Positions 1 through 6,304 are shown, numbered from the stretch's first letter. The stretch is DNA of 7,298 nucleotides from Nitriliruptoraceae bacterium (GCA_003554005.1 PWEU01000206.1:1-7298), one strand, 5' to 3'. Notes: generated by a model not told the origin, from the letters alone. Program-made: numbers and translations.

Positions 1-821
1 CCGGAGACCGCCGTGAGGTGGGTCAGGGAGGTCGCCTGCATCGCTGCCCGGTCCTCGGCGGGCAGCAGCCGGGTGTCGCCGGTGACGAACCCCACGAGGA
101 GTCCACCGGTGCGCTCATCGAGCCACCTGGTGGCGGCCGTGCGGACACGGTCCCGCAGCCACTCGGTCGATCGCGCCGCCGGCCCCCCGGGACCCAGCCG
201 TTCGATCCGCTCGACGTCGAGCACCACCCGGGCGTGCTGCTGAGCGAGCCAGTCGCCGTAGCACCCGTCGGGCAGTGGACGGGCGCTGGCCCTGGCGCGC
301 CAGCGCTCGCCGAGCGCGGGAGGCTCATCCTCCAGCACCAGCGCGACCCGCTCCCGCACCGCGGTCCCCGAGACCTCGTCGACGCGGGCCAGCACGTGCC
401 ACCCGGGGGCGATGGGCCGCGGCTCGGCGACCACCGTCAGCTCCATGGGCAGGGCACCACCCGTGGCGGCCAGCCTCGGGAGCACACCGGCGCGGGCCGC
501 CTCGTCCCGCAGCGCCACCCCGCCAGAGACGGTCGCGGCGACGACGACCAGGGCCAGCACACCGACGCCGAGGCCGAGCTGGTCCCGTCCTCGGCCGCGG
601 TGCGCGAGGACGAGCAGGGTGAGCGCACCGACCGCCGCGACCAACAGCCCCGCCCCGACCGGTGAGATCAGCTCGGTGGTCAGCGCCGGCAGCGACCTCC
701 CGACCGCCGCCCGGGGACCCCCGTCGACCGATCCCGGCCGGACGAGCCCGCCGGCGCCGACCGCGACCACCGTCCACAGCGGGACGGGGCCCAAGACGTC
801 TCCCAGGGGTGCGCGTCTCAC
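1..821 (-). CDS. comEC: ComEC/Rec2-type DNA uptake channel, N-terminal part (cut by left edge)
   Basis: ComEC is the inner-membrane channel that passes one strand of imported DNA into the cytoplasm during natural transformation. The frame is open for 273 codons from a GTG at 821 to the window edge. Hydrophobic segments lie at about residues 12–27, 54–74 and 82–102. An OB-like DUF4131 region follows (about 105–205), then the start of the competence domain. The last visible residues, GDTRLLP near 248 and SLTHLTAVSG at the edge, match the family hallmark (usually GDRSGLP...GLTHLLAVSG). Most of the transmembrane core and any C-terminal metallo-beta-lactamase domain lie outside the window. It follows comEA by 38 bases on the same strand. 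The start is uncertain: GTG 821 has no Shine-Dalgarno and sits 4 bases after a small hairpin, while a TTG at 794 has GGGAG five bases upstream. An in-frame stop lies just upstream of 821, so no longer form is possible. Confidence 0.9.
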   Translation of the reverse strand, partial: MRRAPLGDVLGPVPLWTVVAVGAGGLVRPGSVDGGPRAAVGRSLPALTTELISPVGAGLLVAAVGALTLLVLAHRGRGRDQLGLGVGVLALVVVAATVSGGVALRDEAARAGVLPRLAATGGALPMELTVVAEPRPIAPGWHVLARVDEVSGTAVRERVALVLEDEPPALGERWRARASARPLPDGCYGDWLAQQHARVVLDVERIERLGPGGPAARSTEWLRDRVRTAATRWLDERTGGLLVGFVTGDTRLLPAEDRAAMQATSLTHLTAVS

Positions 822-825
822 CTGT

Positions 826-840
826 GCGGCCGTCGGCCGC
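826..840 (-). repeat. small perfect hairpin in the comEA–comEC gap
   Basis: The sequence is a 6-bp perfect inverted repeat (GCGGCC/GGCCGC) with a 3-base loop. In the minus-strand mRNA it ends 4 bases before the GTG annotated as the comEC start, so it would occupy the place where a ribosome binding site is expected. It could limit initiation at that GTG or simply reflect GC-rich sequence. It has no T-run and is too short to call a terminator. Confidence 0.45.
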
Positions 841-859
841 CGCGCTCAACCACCGTCGG

Positions 860-1795
860 TCACCGCACCACCACCAACGGGGCCAGCCGCTGGAAGGTCG
901 CCTCCCCGATCCCCGACACCCCCCGGAGGTCGCCCGGTACCGCGAAGGGCCCGTGGAGCTCGCGGTACTCGACGATCGCCGCGGCCCGTGCGGGACCGAT
1001 ACCCGGTAGTTGCTCGAGCTCGGTGGCACTGGCCCGGTTCAGGTCGAGCAACCCATCATGCGTGGCGCCTGCGGTCCCGGCTCCCCCGTTCCCGGCCCCA
1101 TCGGGGGTGCCTGCCGGTGCCGGCGGGCCGCCGAGGGTGACGACGTCCTCCCCGACCCGTGGCAGGTGGACGTGCTCGCCGTCCACCAGCGCCCGGGCCA
1201 GGTTGATGCGGTCCGGGTCGGCGTCCCTGGCCAGGCCGCCGGCGGCGACCACGGCGTCACCGACCCGGCCGCCCGAGGGCAGGGTCACGAGCCCGGGCCG
1301 GGTCACGGCACCCGACACATGCACCGTCACCTCCACCGGTCCCGGGTCGCGCGGCAACGGACCGCCGGGCTCGGGCGTCGACGGACCACCCGGGGCGGGC
1401 GTCGACGGACCACCCGGGGCGGGCGTCGACGGACCACCCGGGCCCGGCGCGACCCCCGGAGCCGGACCGTGCGCATGGCCATCGGACGTCACCGCCGCGC
1501 CCACCGCGCGGACCCCCTCCAGGCCATCAGGGCCGGTCACGCTCTGCCCCCACCACAGCACGCTGGCCACGATCGAGCCCAGCACCATCAGGGCGAGACC
1601 GACGACCTCGGCGGGCGTGGGCCGAACCCACCCCGACCACCGCTGGCGGGCGGGAACCGCATCCGCCCCAGTAGGAGACGTTCGCTCCTGCGCGGCCCAC
1701 CCGTCACCACCGCCGCCGGCGTCCCCGGTCCAGCCGGGGCGCGCGCCAGGATCGCTGCGGTGGGGGGCGGGGTCGCGCTCGGGATGGTTCGTCAT
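860..1795 (-). CDS. comEA: ComEA-like membrane-anchored DNA-binding competence protein
   Basis: ComEA is the envelope receptor that binds double-stranded DNA and hands it to ComEC. The 311-residue product has an acidic and Gly-rich cytoplasmic N-terminus, one transmembrane segment at about 63–83 (VVGLALMVLGSIVASVLWWG), and a Pro/Gly/Thr-rich linker at about 109–153 built on a GGPSTPAP repeat. An SLBB domain follows at about 155–222 (HVSGAVTRPGLVTLP, then AGGL), and a C-terminal helix-hairpin-helix DNA-binding domain at about 249–311 (LDLNRASATELEQLPGIGPARAAAIVEYR and GVSGIGEATFQRL). This is the full actinobacterial ComEA layout. The ATG at 1795 was chosen because the frame upstream of it overlaps degV and has no coding character. 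The ribosome binding site is weak (GGGCGGG about a dozen bases upstream). It lies 82 bases after degV and 38 before comEC. Confidence 0.93.
   Translation of the reverse strand: MTNHPERDPAPHRSDPGARPGWTGDAGGGGDGWAAQERTSPTGADAVPARQRWSGWVRPTPAEVVGLALMVLGSIVASVLWWGQSVTGPDGLEGVRAVGAAVTSDGHAHGPAPGVAPGPGGPSTPAPGGPSTPAPGGPSTPEPGGPLPRDPGPVEVTVHVSGAVTRPGLVTLPSGGRVGDAVVAAGGLARDADPDRINLARALVDGEHVHLPRVGEDVVTLGGPPAPAGTPDGAGNGGAGTAGATHDGLLDLNRASATELEQLPGIGPARAAAIVEYRELHGPFAVPGDLRGVSGIGEATFQRLAPLVVVR
1359..1448 (-). repeat. 24-bp tandem repeat coding for the ComEA linker
   Basis: Three full 24-bp units (1359–1382, 1383–1406, 1407–1430) and a diverged fourth partial copy (1431–1448) lie head to tail inside comEA. 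The second and third units are identical. The first differs at two bases. Each unit encodes eight residues (GGPSTPAP register), so gain or loss of a unit keeps the frame and only changes the length of the linker between the membrane segment and the SLBB domain. Confidence 0.93.
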
Positions 1796-1877
1796 GCCGC
1801 AAGGCTGCCCGCCCGATGACCGGACCCGACGATGGAGGTGTCGCGGACTGTGGATGACCGCGGCCGCCGTGCCCGGT
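1796..1877 (-). other. degV–comEA intergenic gap
   Basis: This 82-base gap is the longest inside the minus-strand gene block. I see no clear promoter or terminator. There is only a 5-bp stem (CGCGG/CCGCG) too weak to call. It is long enough for a separate comEA promoter, but none can be supported by reading. Confidence 0.35.
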
Positions 1878-2726
1878 TCAGGGGGTGGGCACGACCACGA
1901 CCCCGACGGCGCCGGGCCCGACGTGGCTGCCCACCCCGGGCCCGATGAGCGTCTCCATCCGGTCACGCACGGTGACGTGTCGGTCCACGACCTCCCACAG
2001 CTGGGTGGCTCGCTCCGGGGCGACGGCGTGGGTGACGATGACGTCAACCGGCTGCCCCCCGGCGGCCTCCGCCGCGAGCGCGCCGACCCGCTCCAGCGCC
2101 CGGGTCCAGGTGCGCGCGCGCTCCCGCACCTCCACCCGACCGTCGGCGGTCACGTGGAGGATCGGCTTGACCCTGAGGGCCGTGCCGATCGCGGCCTGGG
2201 CACCGGTGAGGCGGCCACCGCGACGCAGGTGGTCGAGGGTGTCCACCACGATCAGGCTCGCCGCGGTGGTACGGACCCGGTCGGCGGCGGCGACCACCTC
2301 GGCGACACTGCCGCCGGCCTCCGCGACCCGGTGGGCGGCGACCGCGGCGGCCCCGAGGGCACCACCGACGAGCCGGCTGTCCACCACCTCGACGTCCAGG
2401 CTGGCCTGTCGGGCACGATCACGGGCGAGTGCGACCGTGCCCGACAGCGCCGCGGAGCAGTGGATCGATACCACGTGGCGGTACCCGTCGTCAGCGCAGT
2501 CGGCGTAGGCCTCCTCGAACCACGCCGGCGCCGGCTGAGAGGTGGTGGGCAGGAGCTCGCTGGCGGCCAACCGCTCGTAGAACCCGGCCGGGGTGAGCTG
2601 GACCCCGGCGATCAGGGTCTCGTCCCCGAAGATCACCGACAGCGGCACGACCCTGAGCCCCAGCGACTCGACGAGCTCCGGAGGCAGGTCACAGGTCGAG
2701 GCGGTGACGACCGCGACCCGTTCCAT
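1878..2726 (-). CDS. DegV family fatty-acid-binding protein
   Basis: DegV (FakB-type) proteins bind a fatty acid in a deep pocket. With a FakA-type kinase they can present it for phosphorylation, though no kinase gene is in this window. The 282-residue length is normal and the family motifs appear in order: VTASTCDLP at 7–15, PTTSQPAP at 60–67, HCSAALSGT at 89–97, DSRLVGGALG at 116–125, DTLDHLRRGGRL at 162–173, LRVKPIL at 184–190 and GPGVGSHVGPGAVG at 262–275. By analogy with FakB proteins, Thr62, Ser91 and His268 would touch the carboxylate. The first motif has Ala9 where TDST is usual. The ATG at 2726 lies 4 bases after the leuS stop, with a GAAGG ribosome site inside the last leuS codons, so translation is probably coupled to leuS. 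The physiological ligand is unknown. Confidence 0.93.
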   Translation of the reverse strand: MERVAVVTASTCDLPPELVESLGLRVVPLSVIFGDETLIAGVQLTPAGFYERLAASELLPTTSQPAPAWFEEAYADCADDGYRHVVSIHCSAALSGTVALARDRARQASLDVEVVDSRLVGGALGAAAVAAHRVAEAGGSVAEVVAAADRVRTTAASLIVVDTLDHLRRGGRLTGAQAAIGTALRVKPILHVTADGRVEVRERARTWTRALERVGALAAEAAGGQPVDVIVTHAVAPERATQLWEVVDRHVTVRDRMETLIGPGVGSHVGPGAVGVVVVPTP

Positions 2727-2730
2727 CGGC

Positions 2731-5235
2731 TCACGCCTTCACGACGAAGTTGACCAGCTTGTCCGGGACGAAGATCACCTTCGCCACCTCGCCGTCGAGG
2801 TGGCCGCCGATCCGTGGCTCCGCCCTCGCCGCGGCCTCGACCGCCTCCGCGTCAGCTCCCGCCGGCACCGTGAGCCGGCCCCGAACCTTGCCGTTGACCT
2901 GGACCACCACCTCGACCACCTCGTCGACCAGCAGCGAGGGGTCGGCAACCGGCCAGCGCTGGTCGTGCACCGAGGTCTCGTGGCCGAGACGGTGCCACAG
3001 CTCCTCGGTGACGAACGGGCACACCGGAGCGAGCATGGTCACCAGCGTCTCGAGCGCCTCGCGCACGACGGCCCCCCCGCGGCCCTCACGGGTGGCGTCG
3101 AGCACCGCGTTGGTCAGGGTCATGAGCTGCGCGATGGCGGTGTTGTACTTGCGGGCGTCGAACTCGGTCGAGGCCCGGTCGATGGCCACCGCGGTGGCGC
3201 GGCGCAGGGTCGTGGCCGCCGCCTCCGACAGGGGCGGGGCGTCCGCAGCGTCCCGGGCGACCTGCTCGAGCGTGAGGCGCCACACCCGTGACAGCCACTT
3301 GTGCATGCCCGTCGGGGAGACATCCGCCCAGTCGATGTCGTCCTCGGGTGCGGAGGCGAACAGCATCGTGCCCCGCAACGTGTCGGCACCGTAGGTGTCG
3401 GTCACCTCACCGGGCACGACGAGGTTGCCCTTGGACTTCGACATCGCGGCGCCGTCCATGATGACCTGCCCCTGGTTCAACAGGGCCTGGAAGGGCTCGT
3501 CGGCGTCCACGTACCCGCGGTCGCGCATGGTCTTGACGACGAAGCGGCTGTAGAGCAGGTGCAGCACCGCGTGCTCGACGCCTCCGGTGTACTGGTCCAC
3601 CGGGAGCCACCGGCCGGCCGCGTCGACCGGCCATGCCTGGGTGTCGGAGGTGGGTGAGAGGTAGCGCAGGAAGTACCAGGACGAGTCAACGAAGGTGTCG
3701 AGGGTGTCGACGTCGCGGGTGGCGTCCTCGTCACCGCACCGGGGGCAGACGACGTCGTGCTGCCACGTCGGGTGCTGGTCGAGGGGGGAGCCCTGGACCT
3801 GGAAGTCCAGGTCCTCCGGCAGGGTGACCGGCAGCTCCTCCTGCGGGACCGGGACCTCGCCACAGGTGGGGCAGTGGAGCACGGGGATCGGGGGCCCCCA
3901 GGAGCGCTGCCGTGAGATGAGCCAGTCCCGGAGGCGGAAGTTGACGCGGGCGTGGCCCCAGCCCTTCGCCTCGACGTCGGCGATGATGCGTTCCTTGGCC
4001 TCGTCCCAGGACAGCCCGTCGTAGGCGCCGGAGTTCCCCATCACCCCGGGGCCGGTGTAGGCCTCGGTCATGGTCTCGGCGTCGAGCTCGTCCAGCAGCT
4101 GGCCATCGGGGCCGGTCGGGCGGATGATCACCCGGATCTCCAGCCCCTCCTGACGGGCGAAGTCGAAGTCGCGCTGGTCGCCGACGGGCACGGCCATGAT
4201 CGCGCCGGTGCCGTAGTCCATGAGGACGTAGTCCGCGGCATAGGCGGGGATGTCCTCATCCGTGAAGGGGTTGCGCACGTCGAAGGGCAGGCGGTAGCCG
4301 GTCTTGCCGGCCTGGCGCTCCACGTCCGAGCGTCGCGTGACCTCGGCGAGGTAGGCGTCGTAGGCCCGGTCGCCGGCCATCCGCCGCAGGACCACGGGAT
4401 GCTCGGGAGCGAACACGAAGTAGGTCGCCCCGAAGATCGTGTCGGGGCGGGTGGTGTAGACGTGGATCTCGTCGTCGCGATCGGCGGTGGGGAAGGTGAT
4501 CTCCGCCCCCTCGGAGCGACCGATCCAGGCCCGCTGGGAGTTCTTGACCCTATCGGGCCAGTCGATGTCCTCCAGCCCGTCGAGCAGCTCGTCGGCGTAC
4601 TCGGTGATACGGAAGAACCACTGGGTCCTCGGCTCCCGGTCGACCTCGGTGCCGCACCGCTCGCACCGGCCGTCCACGACCTGCTCGTTGGCGAGCACCG
4701 TGGAGCAGGAGGGACAGAAGTTGACCAGGGCTTCGCGGCGGTAGGCGAGCCCCGCGTCGAGCAGCTCCAGGAAGAGCCACTGGGTCCAGCGGTAGTACTC
4801 AGGATCGCAGGTGTGCAGCACCGTGTCCCAGTCGAAGGAGTAGCCCAGCCGCACGATCGTGGAACGCTGCTCGTCGATGTTGGCGTAGGTCCAGGCCTTG
4901 GGGTCCGCGCCACGGTTGCGGGCTGCGTTCTCCGCCGGAAGCCCGAAGGCATCCCAGCCGATCGGGTTGAGGACCGTGCGACCCGTCATCCGCAGGTGGC
5001 GCACCAGCGCATCGTGGATCGTGAAGATCTCCGCGTGCCCCATGTGGAGGTCACCCGAGGGGTAGGGGAACATCGTGAGGGCGTAGTAGGGGGCCGCGTC
5101 CAGGGCGCTCGGGTCGAGCTCGGCCGGTCCAGGGCGCAGGGAGTAGGTGCGCTCCTCGGCCCCCCGTTCAGCGATCGGGGGCTCGATGGCGAGCGGGTCG
5201 TAACGCTCGGGCTCGGCCGTGGGATCGTTCGACAT
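2731..5235 (-). CDS. leuS: leucyl-tRNA synthetase
   Basis: This cytoplasmic class I synthetase charges tRNA-Leu with leucine using ATP. The product has 834 residues, normal for a bacterial LeuRS. In order it shows the HIGH motif as HMGH (64–67), the LNPIGWDAFGLPAEN core (89–103), a zinc-type cluster with Cys174/177/191/194, and the CP1 editing domain with TTRPDT (261–266) and the AVP-x-x-DQRD segment (348–356). Next come SRQRSWGPPIP (441–451), a second CxxC pair set (455/458, 497/500), SSWYFLRYLSP (518–528), MSKS (598–601), an anticodon-binding domain and the C-terminal VQVNGKVRG...FVPDKLVNFV. Two oddities: the KMSKS lysine is Ala597, and the usual His before the editing aspartate is Gly352. 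The ATG at 5235 has GGAGG at 5248–5252 (12-base spacing). The frame continues upstream without a stop but through non-coding sequence and the tRNA, so a longer form is rejected. Confidence 0.97.
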   Translation of the reverse strand: MSNDPTAEPERYDPLAIEPPIAERGAEERTYSLRPGPAELDPSALDAAPYYALTMFPYPSGDLHMGHAEIFTIHDALVRHLRMTGRTVLNPIGWDAFGLPAENAARNRGADPKAWTYANIDEQRSTIVRLGYSFDWDTVLHTCDPEYYRWTQWLFLELLDAGLAYRREALVNFCPSCSTVLANEQVVDGRCERCGTEVDREPRTQWFFRITEYADELLDGLEDIDWPDRVKNSQRAWIGRSEGAEITFPTADRDDEIHVYTTRPDTIFGATYFVFAPEHPVVLRRMAGDRAYDAYLAEVTRRSDVERQAGKTGYRLPFDVRNPFTDEDIPAYAADYVLMDYGTGAIMAVPVGDQRDFDFARQEGLEIRVIIRPTGPDGQLLDELDAETMTEAYTGPGVMGNSGAYDGLSWDEAKERIIADVEAKGWGHARVNFRLRDWLISRQRSWGPPIPVLHCPTCGEVPVPQEELPVTLPEDLDFQVQGSPLDQHPTWQHDVVCPRCGDEDATRDVDTLDTFVDSSWYFLRYLSPTSDTQAWPVDAAGRWLPVDQYTGGVEHAVLHLLYSRFVVKTMRDRGYVDADEPFQALLNQGQVIMDGAAMSKSKGNLVVPGEVTDTYGADTLRGTMLFASAPEDDIDWADVSPTGMHKWLSRVWRLTLEQVARDAADAPPLSEAAATTLRRATAVAIDRASTEFDARKYNTAIAQLMTLTNAVLDATREGRGGAVVREALETLVTMLAPVCPFVTEELWHRLGHETSVHDQRWPVADPSLLVDEVVEVVVQVNGKVRGRLTVPAGADAEAVEAAARAEPRIGGHLDGEVAKVIFVPDKLVNFVVKA

Positions 5236-5304
5236 CGTGCGCGTTGGCCTCCGGCAGTGGAGCCGCGGAGGGTAGCGAGCACCTCGGCGCAACCCCCGGC
5301 ACGA

Positions 5305-5340
5305 CGAACCGTCGACCGCACGACCATCGTCGACGGTTCG
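5305..5340. repeat. perfect 12-bp inverted repeat with 12-base spacer
   Basis: The left arm CGAACCGTCGAC (5305–5316) and right arm GTCGACGGTTCG (5329–5340) are exact reverse complements. They sit 70–105 bases upstream of the leuS ATG and end 57 bases before the tRNA. Each arm also carries the palindrome GTCGAC. It could be an operator for a dimeric regulator, since its right arm overlaps the possible tRNA −35, or a stem-loop in a long leuS leader. There is no T-run on either side, so a classical terminator is unlikely. Confidence 0.8.
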
Positions 5341-5375
5341 CGCCCTTTGGCGGCTCGGGCTACGCTCCCCGCCCG

Positions 5376-5392
5376 CGCGACGGAACGTCGTG
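5376..5392 (+). repeat. short hairpin just 5' of the tRNA
   Basis: CGCGACG and CGTCGTG pair over 7 bp, including one G-T, around a GAA loop, and end 5 bases before the first tRNA base. If transcription starts near 5373 this would be the 5' leader of the precursor removed by RNase P. The stem is short and GC-rich, so chance is possible. Confidence 0.4.
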
Positions 5393-5397
5393 CGTTC

Positions 5398-5471
5398 GGG
5401 CCGGTAGCGCAGTCCGGCAGCGCACCTCCATGGCATGGAGGGGGTCGTGGGTTCAAATCCCATCCGGTCCA
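5398..5471 (+). tRNA. tRNA-Ala (anticodon GGC)
   Basis: A full 74-base cloverleaf folds by eye. The acceptor stem is GGGCCGG (5398–5404) with CCGGTCC (5464–5470). The D stem is GCGC/GCGC (5407–5410, 5420–5423), and the anticodon stem CCTCC/GGAGG flanks loop ATGGCAT (5430–5436). The variable loop has five bases, and the T arm GTGGG/CCCAT carries loop TTCAAAT. The anticodon is GGC (5432–5434), which reads alanine GCC codons. The acceptor has the G3·U70 wobble pair that is the main identity element for alanyl-tRNA synthetase, and A73 is the discriminator. Loop positions 32 and 38 are A and T, the A32–U38 pair known to be conserved in bacterial tRNA-Ala(GGC). The next bases are CCC, so the CCA end is not encoded and must be added enzymatically. 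Confidence 0.96.
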
Positions 5472-5477
5472 CCCGAG

Positions 5478-5504
5478 GACGCCCCGGTCACCGACGGGGG
5501 CGTC
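5478..5504 (+). terminator. GC-rich stem, probable tRNA terminator
   Basis: GACGCCCC (5478–5485) and GGGGCGTC (5497–5504) form a perfect 8-bp stem around an 11-base loop, starting 6 bases after the tRNA discriminator. There is no T-run after it, which is common for actinobacterial terminators. The position straight after a lone tRNA makes termination or 3' processing the most likely role. Confidence 0.65.
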
Positions 5505-5560
5505 ATGCGTTGCGATGGCTGGCCGCGGGGCCGGGCGCCGGAGGCGATGATCAGCGCCGT

Positions 5561-5591
5561 ACCCCGGAGATGGTCTCCCTCCGGACGGGGT
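5561..5591 (+). repeat. nested inverted repeat ahead of the UPF0316 gene
   Basis: An inner hairpin GGAGA-TGG-TCTCC (5566–5578) is enclosed by ACCCC (5561–5565) and GGGGT (5587–5591), with unpaired bases on the right side only. It lies in the 5505–5682 stretch between the tRNA terminator and the next gene, where I see no further gene and no convincing promoter. It may belong to the leader of the UPF0316 transcript. Confidence 0.45.
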
Positions 5592-5682
5592 AGGAGCTGC
5601 GCCGCGACCGCCATGGGGCGATGCTCCGGTGAGGAGCCCGTCGTTGCTCCCTCGCCCCCCTCGTGTCCCCGGGAGTCCCGTG

Positions 5683-6258
5683 GTGCCTGACCTCAGCACC
5701 GACCTGCTGGCGCTGTGGACCGCGCTGTGGCCCGCCCTGGCCATCGCCGGCCTGCGGGCCACCGACGTGTCGTTGAACGTCTTCCGGGTCGTCTTCGTGG
5801 TCCAGGGGCGTCGGGGACTGGCCGCCGCGGCGGCCGGGCTGGAAGCCGGCACCTGGCTGGCTGCCGCCGGGATCGTCCTCTCCGACCTGACCTGGCTGCG
5901 GGCGGCGGGGTTCGTCGCCGGCGTCGCCCTGGGCACCGCCATCGGGGTCGAACTGACCGCCCGGCTGCGCCTGGGGATGAAGACGGTGCGTGTCTACGTC
6001 CACGTCGAGGAGGACGGTTCCCACCACCTCGATGGTCACGACGTCGCTCGGGTGCTGCACCACGCCGGCTACCGGGCGACGGTGTTCCGGGGCACCGGCT
6101 ACCGCGGACCCGTCGACATGGTCCTCTCGACGGTCCCCTACCGCGAGACCGAGCAGGTCCTGGCACTGGCCCGGTCCATCGCTCCGTCCTCCTTCGCGGC
6201 CATCGACAACAGCCCCCATCCTGCTACTCCCGGGACCTCGACCGTCGGCCGCGTCTGA
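5683..6258 (+). CDS. UPF0316-type membrane protein (DUF5698 + DUF2179)
   Basis: The 191-residue product has a UPF0316 layout: three transmembrane helices at about 7–23, 45–66 and 72–91 (DUF5698), then a soluble cytoplasmic domain of DUF2179 type at about 102–178. Family-like stretches are ATDVSLNVFRVVFVVQGRRGLAA (26–48, with the D-V-S-L-N/G-x-x-R pattern), the GFVAGVALGTAIGVELTARLRLG segment (76–98), and the soluble region ending in a D-M-V-L-S-T strand. The function of the family is unknown. DUF2179 is thought to bind a small ligand, but nothing here shows which. GTG 5683 was chosen because GGGAG (5671–5675) is 7 bases upstream. GTG 5680 is nearly equivalent, and an upstream GTG at 5629 would add a Pro/Arg-rich stretch with no ribosome site. 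The next gene follows after 46 bases on the same strand. Confidence 0.85.
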   Translation: MPDLSTDLLALWTALWPALAIAGLRATDVSLNVFRVVFVVQGRRGLAAAAAGLEAGTWLAAAGIVLSDLTWLRAAGFVAGVALGTAIGVELTARLRLGMKTVRVYVHVEEDGSHHLDGHDVARVLHHAGYRATVFRGTGYRGPVDMVLSTVPYRETEQVLALARSIAPSSFAAIDNSPHPATPGTSTVGRV

Positions 6259-6293
6259 CCCGGTCCAGGAGCCGGGCGGTGGCGAACCTCGCC

Positions 6294-6298
6294 GGAGG
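6294..6298 (+). promoter_or_regulatory. strong Shine-Dalgarno of the oxidoreductase gene
   Basis: GGAGG stands 6 bases before the ATG at 6305, the clearest ribosome binding site in the window. It fixes that start codon. Confidence 0.85.
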
Positions 6299-6304
6299 TG
6301 CAGC

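Larger units (their letters stand above)
5236..5397. promoter_or_regulatory. divergent control region between leuS and tRNA-Ala
   Basis: This 162-base stretch must hold the promoters of leuS (leftward) and the tRNA (rightward). On the plus strand TACGCT at 5361–5366 fits the actinobacterial TAnnnT −10 pattern and would start a tRNA precursor near 5373. Its −35 partner would be TTCGCG at 5337–5342, a poor match. On the minus strand TACCCT (5269–5274) is a possible leuS −10 without a convincing −35. A perfect inverted repeat (5305–5340) lies between the two. No T-box signature (the AGGGTGGnACCGCG element) is seen on the leuS side. Confidence 0.4.

Noticed and set aside
18..665. Plus-strand open frame opposite comEC
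   Set aside because: The minus-strand frame carries the ComEC hallmark and hydrophobic helices, while this one is a Gly/Pro/Arg/His-rich shadow.
1359..1448. Repeats considered as a CRISPR array
   Set aside because: The units are contiguous with no unique spacers and encode a regular protein linker.
1796..2047. N-terminal extension of comEA into degV
   Set aside because: The extra residues overlap the end of degV and have no family similarity that I can see.
1023..2753. Long plus-strand open frame (576 codons) opposite comEA and degV
   Set aside because: It is antisense to two genes with clear family motifs. Its translation is low-complexity Pro/Arg/Thr/Gly, as expected of GC-rich shadow frames.
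5236..5400. T-box riboswitch upstream of leuS
   Set aside because: The conserved antiterminator sequence is absent on the leuS strand, and I could not place a specifier loop or terminator.
5236..5472. N-terminal extension of leuS up to 5472
   Set aside because: The extension would translate the antisense of the tRNA and the control region, and LeuRS proteins normally begin close to the ATG at 5235, which has a GGAGG upstream.
3952..5550. Long plus-strand open frame (532 codons) opposite leuS and across the tRNA
   Set aside because: It is antisense to well-conserved leuS sequence, passes through the tRNA gene, and shows no recognisable domain.
6259..6276. CCCGG/CCGGG stem after the UPF0316 stop as a terminator
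   Set aside because: It is only 5 bp with an 8-base loop and no T-run, and the next gene follows closely on the same strand.
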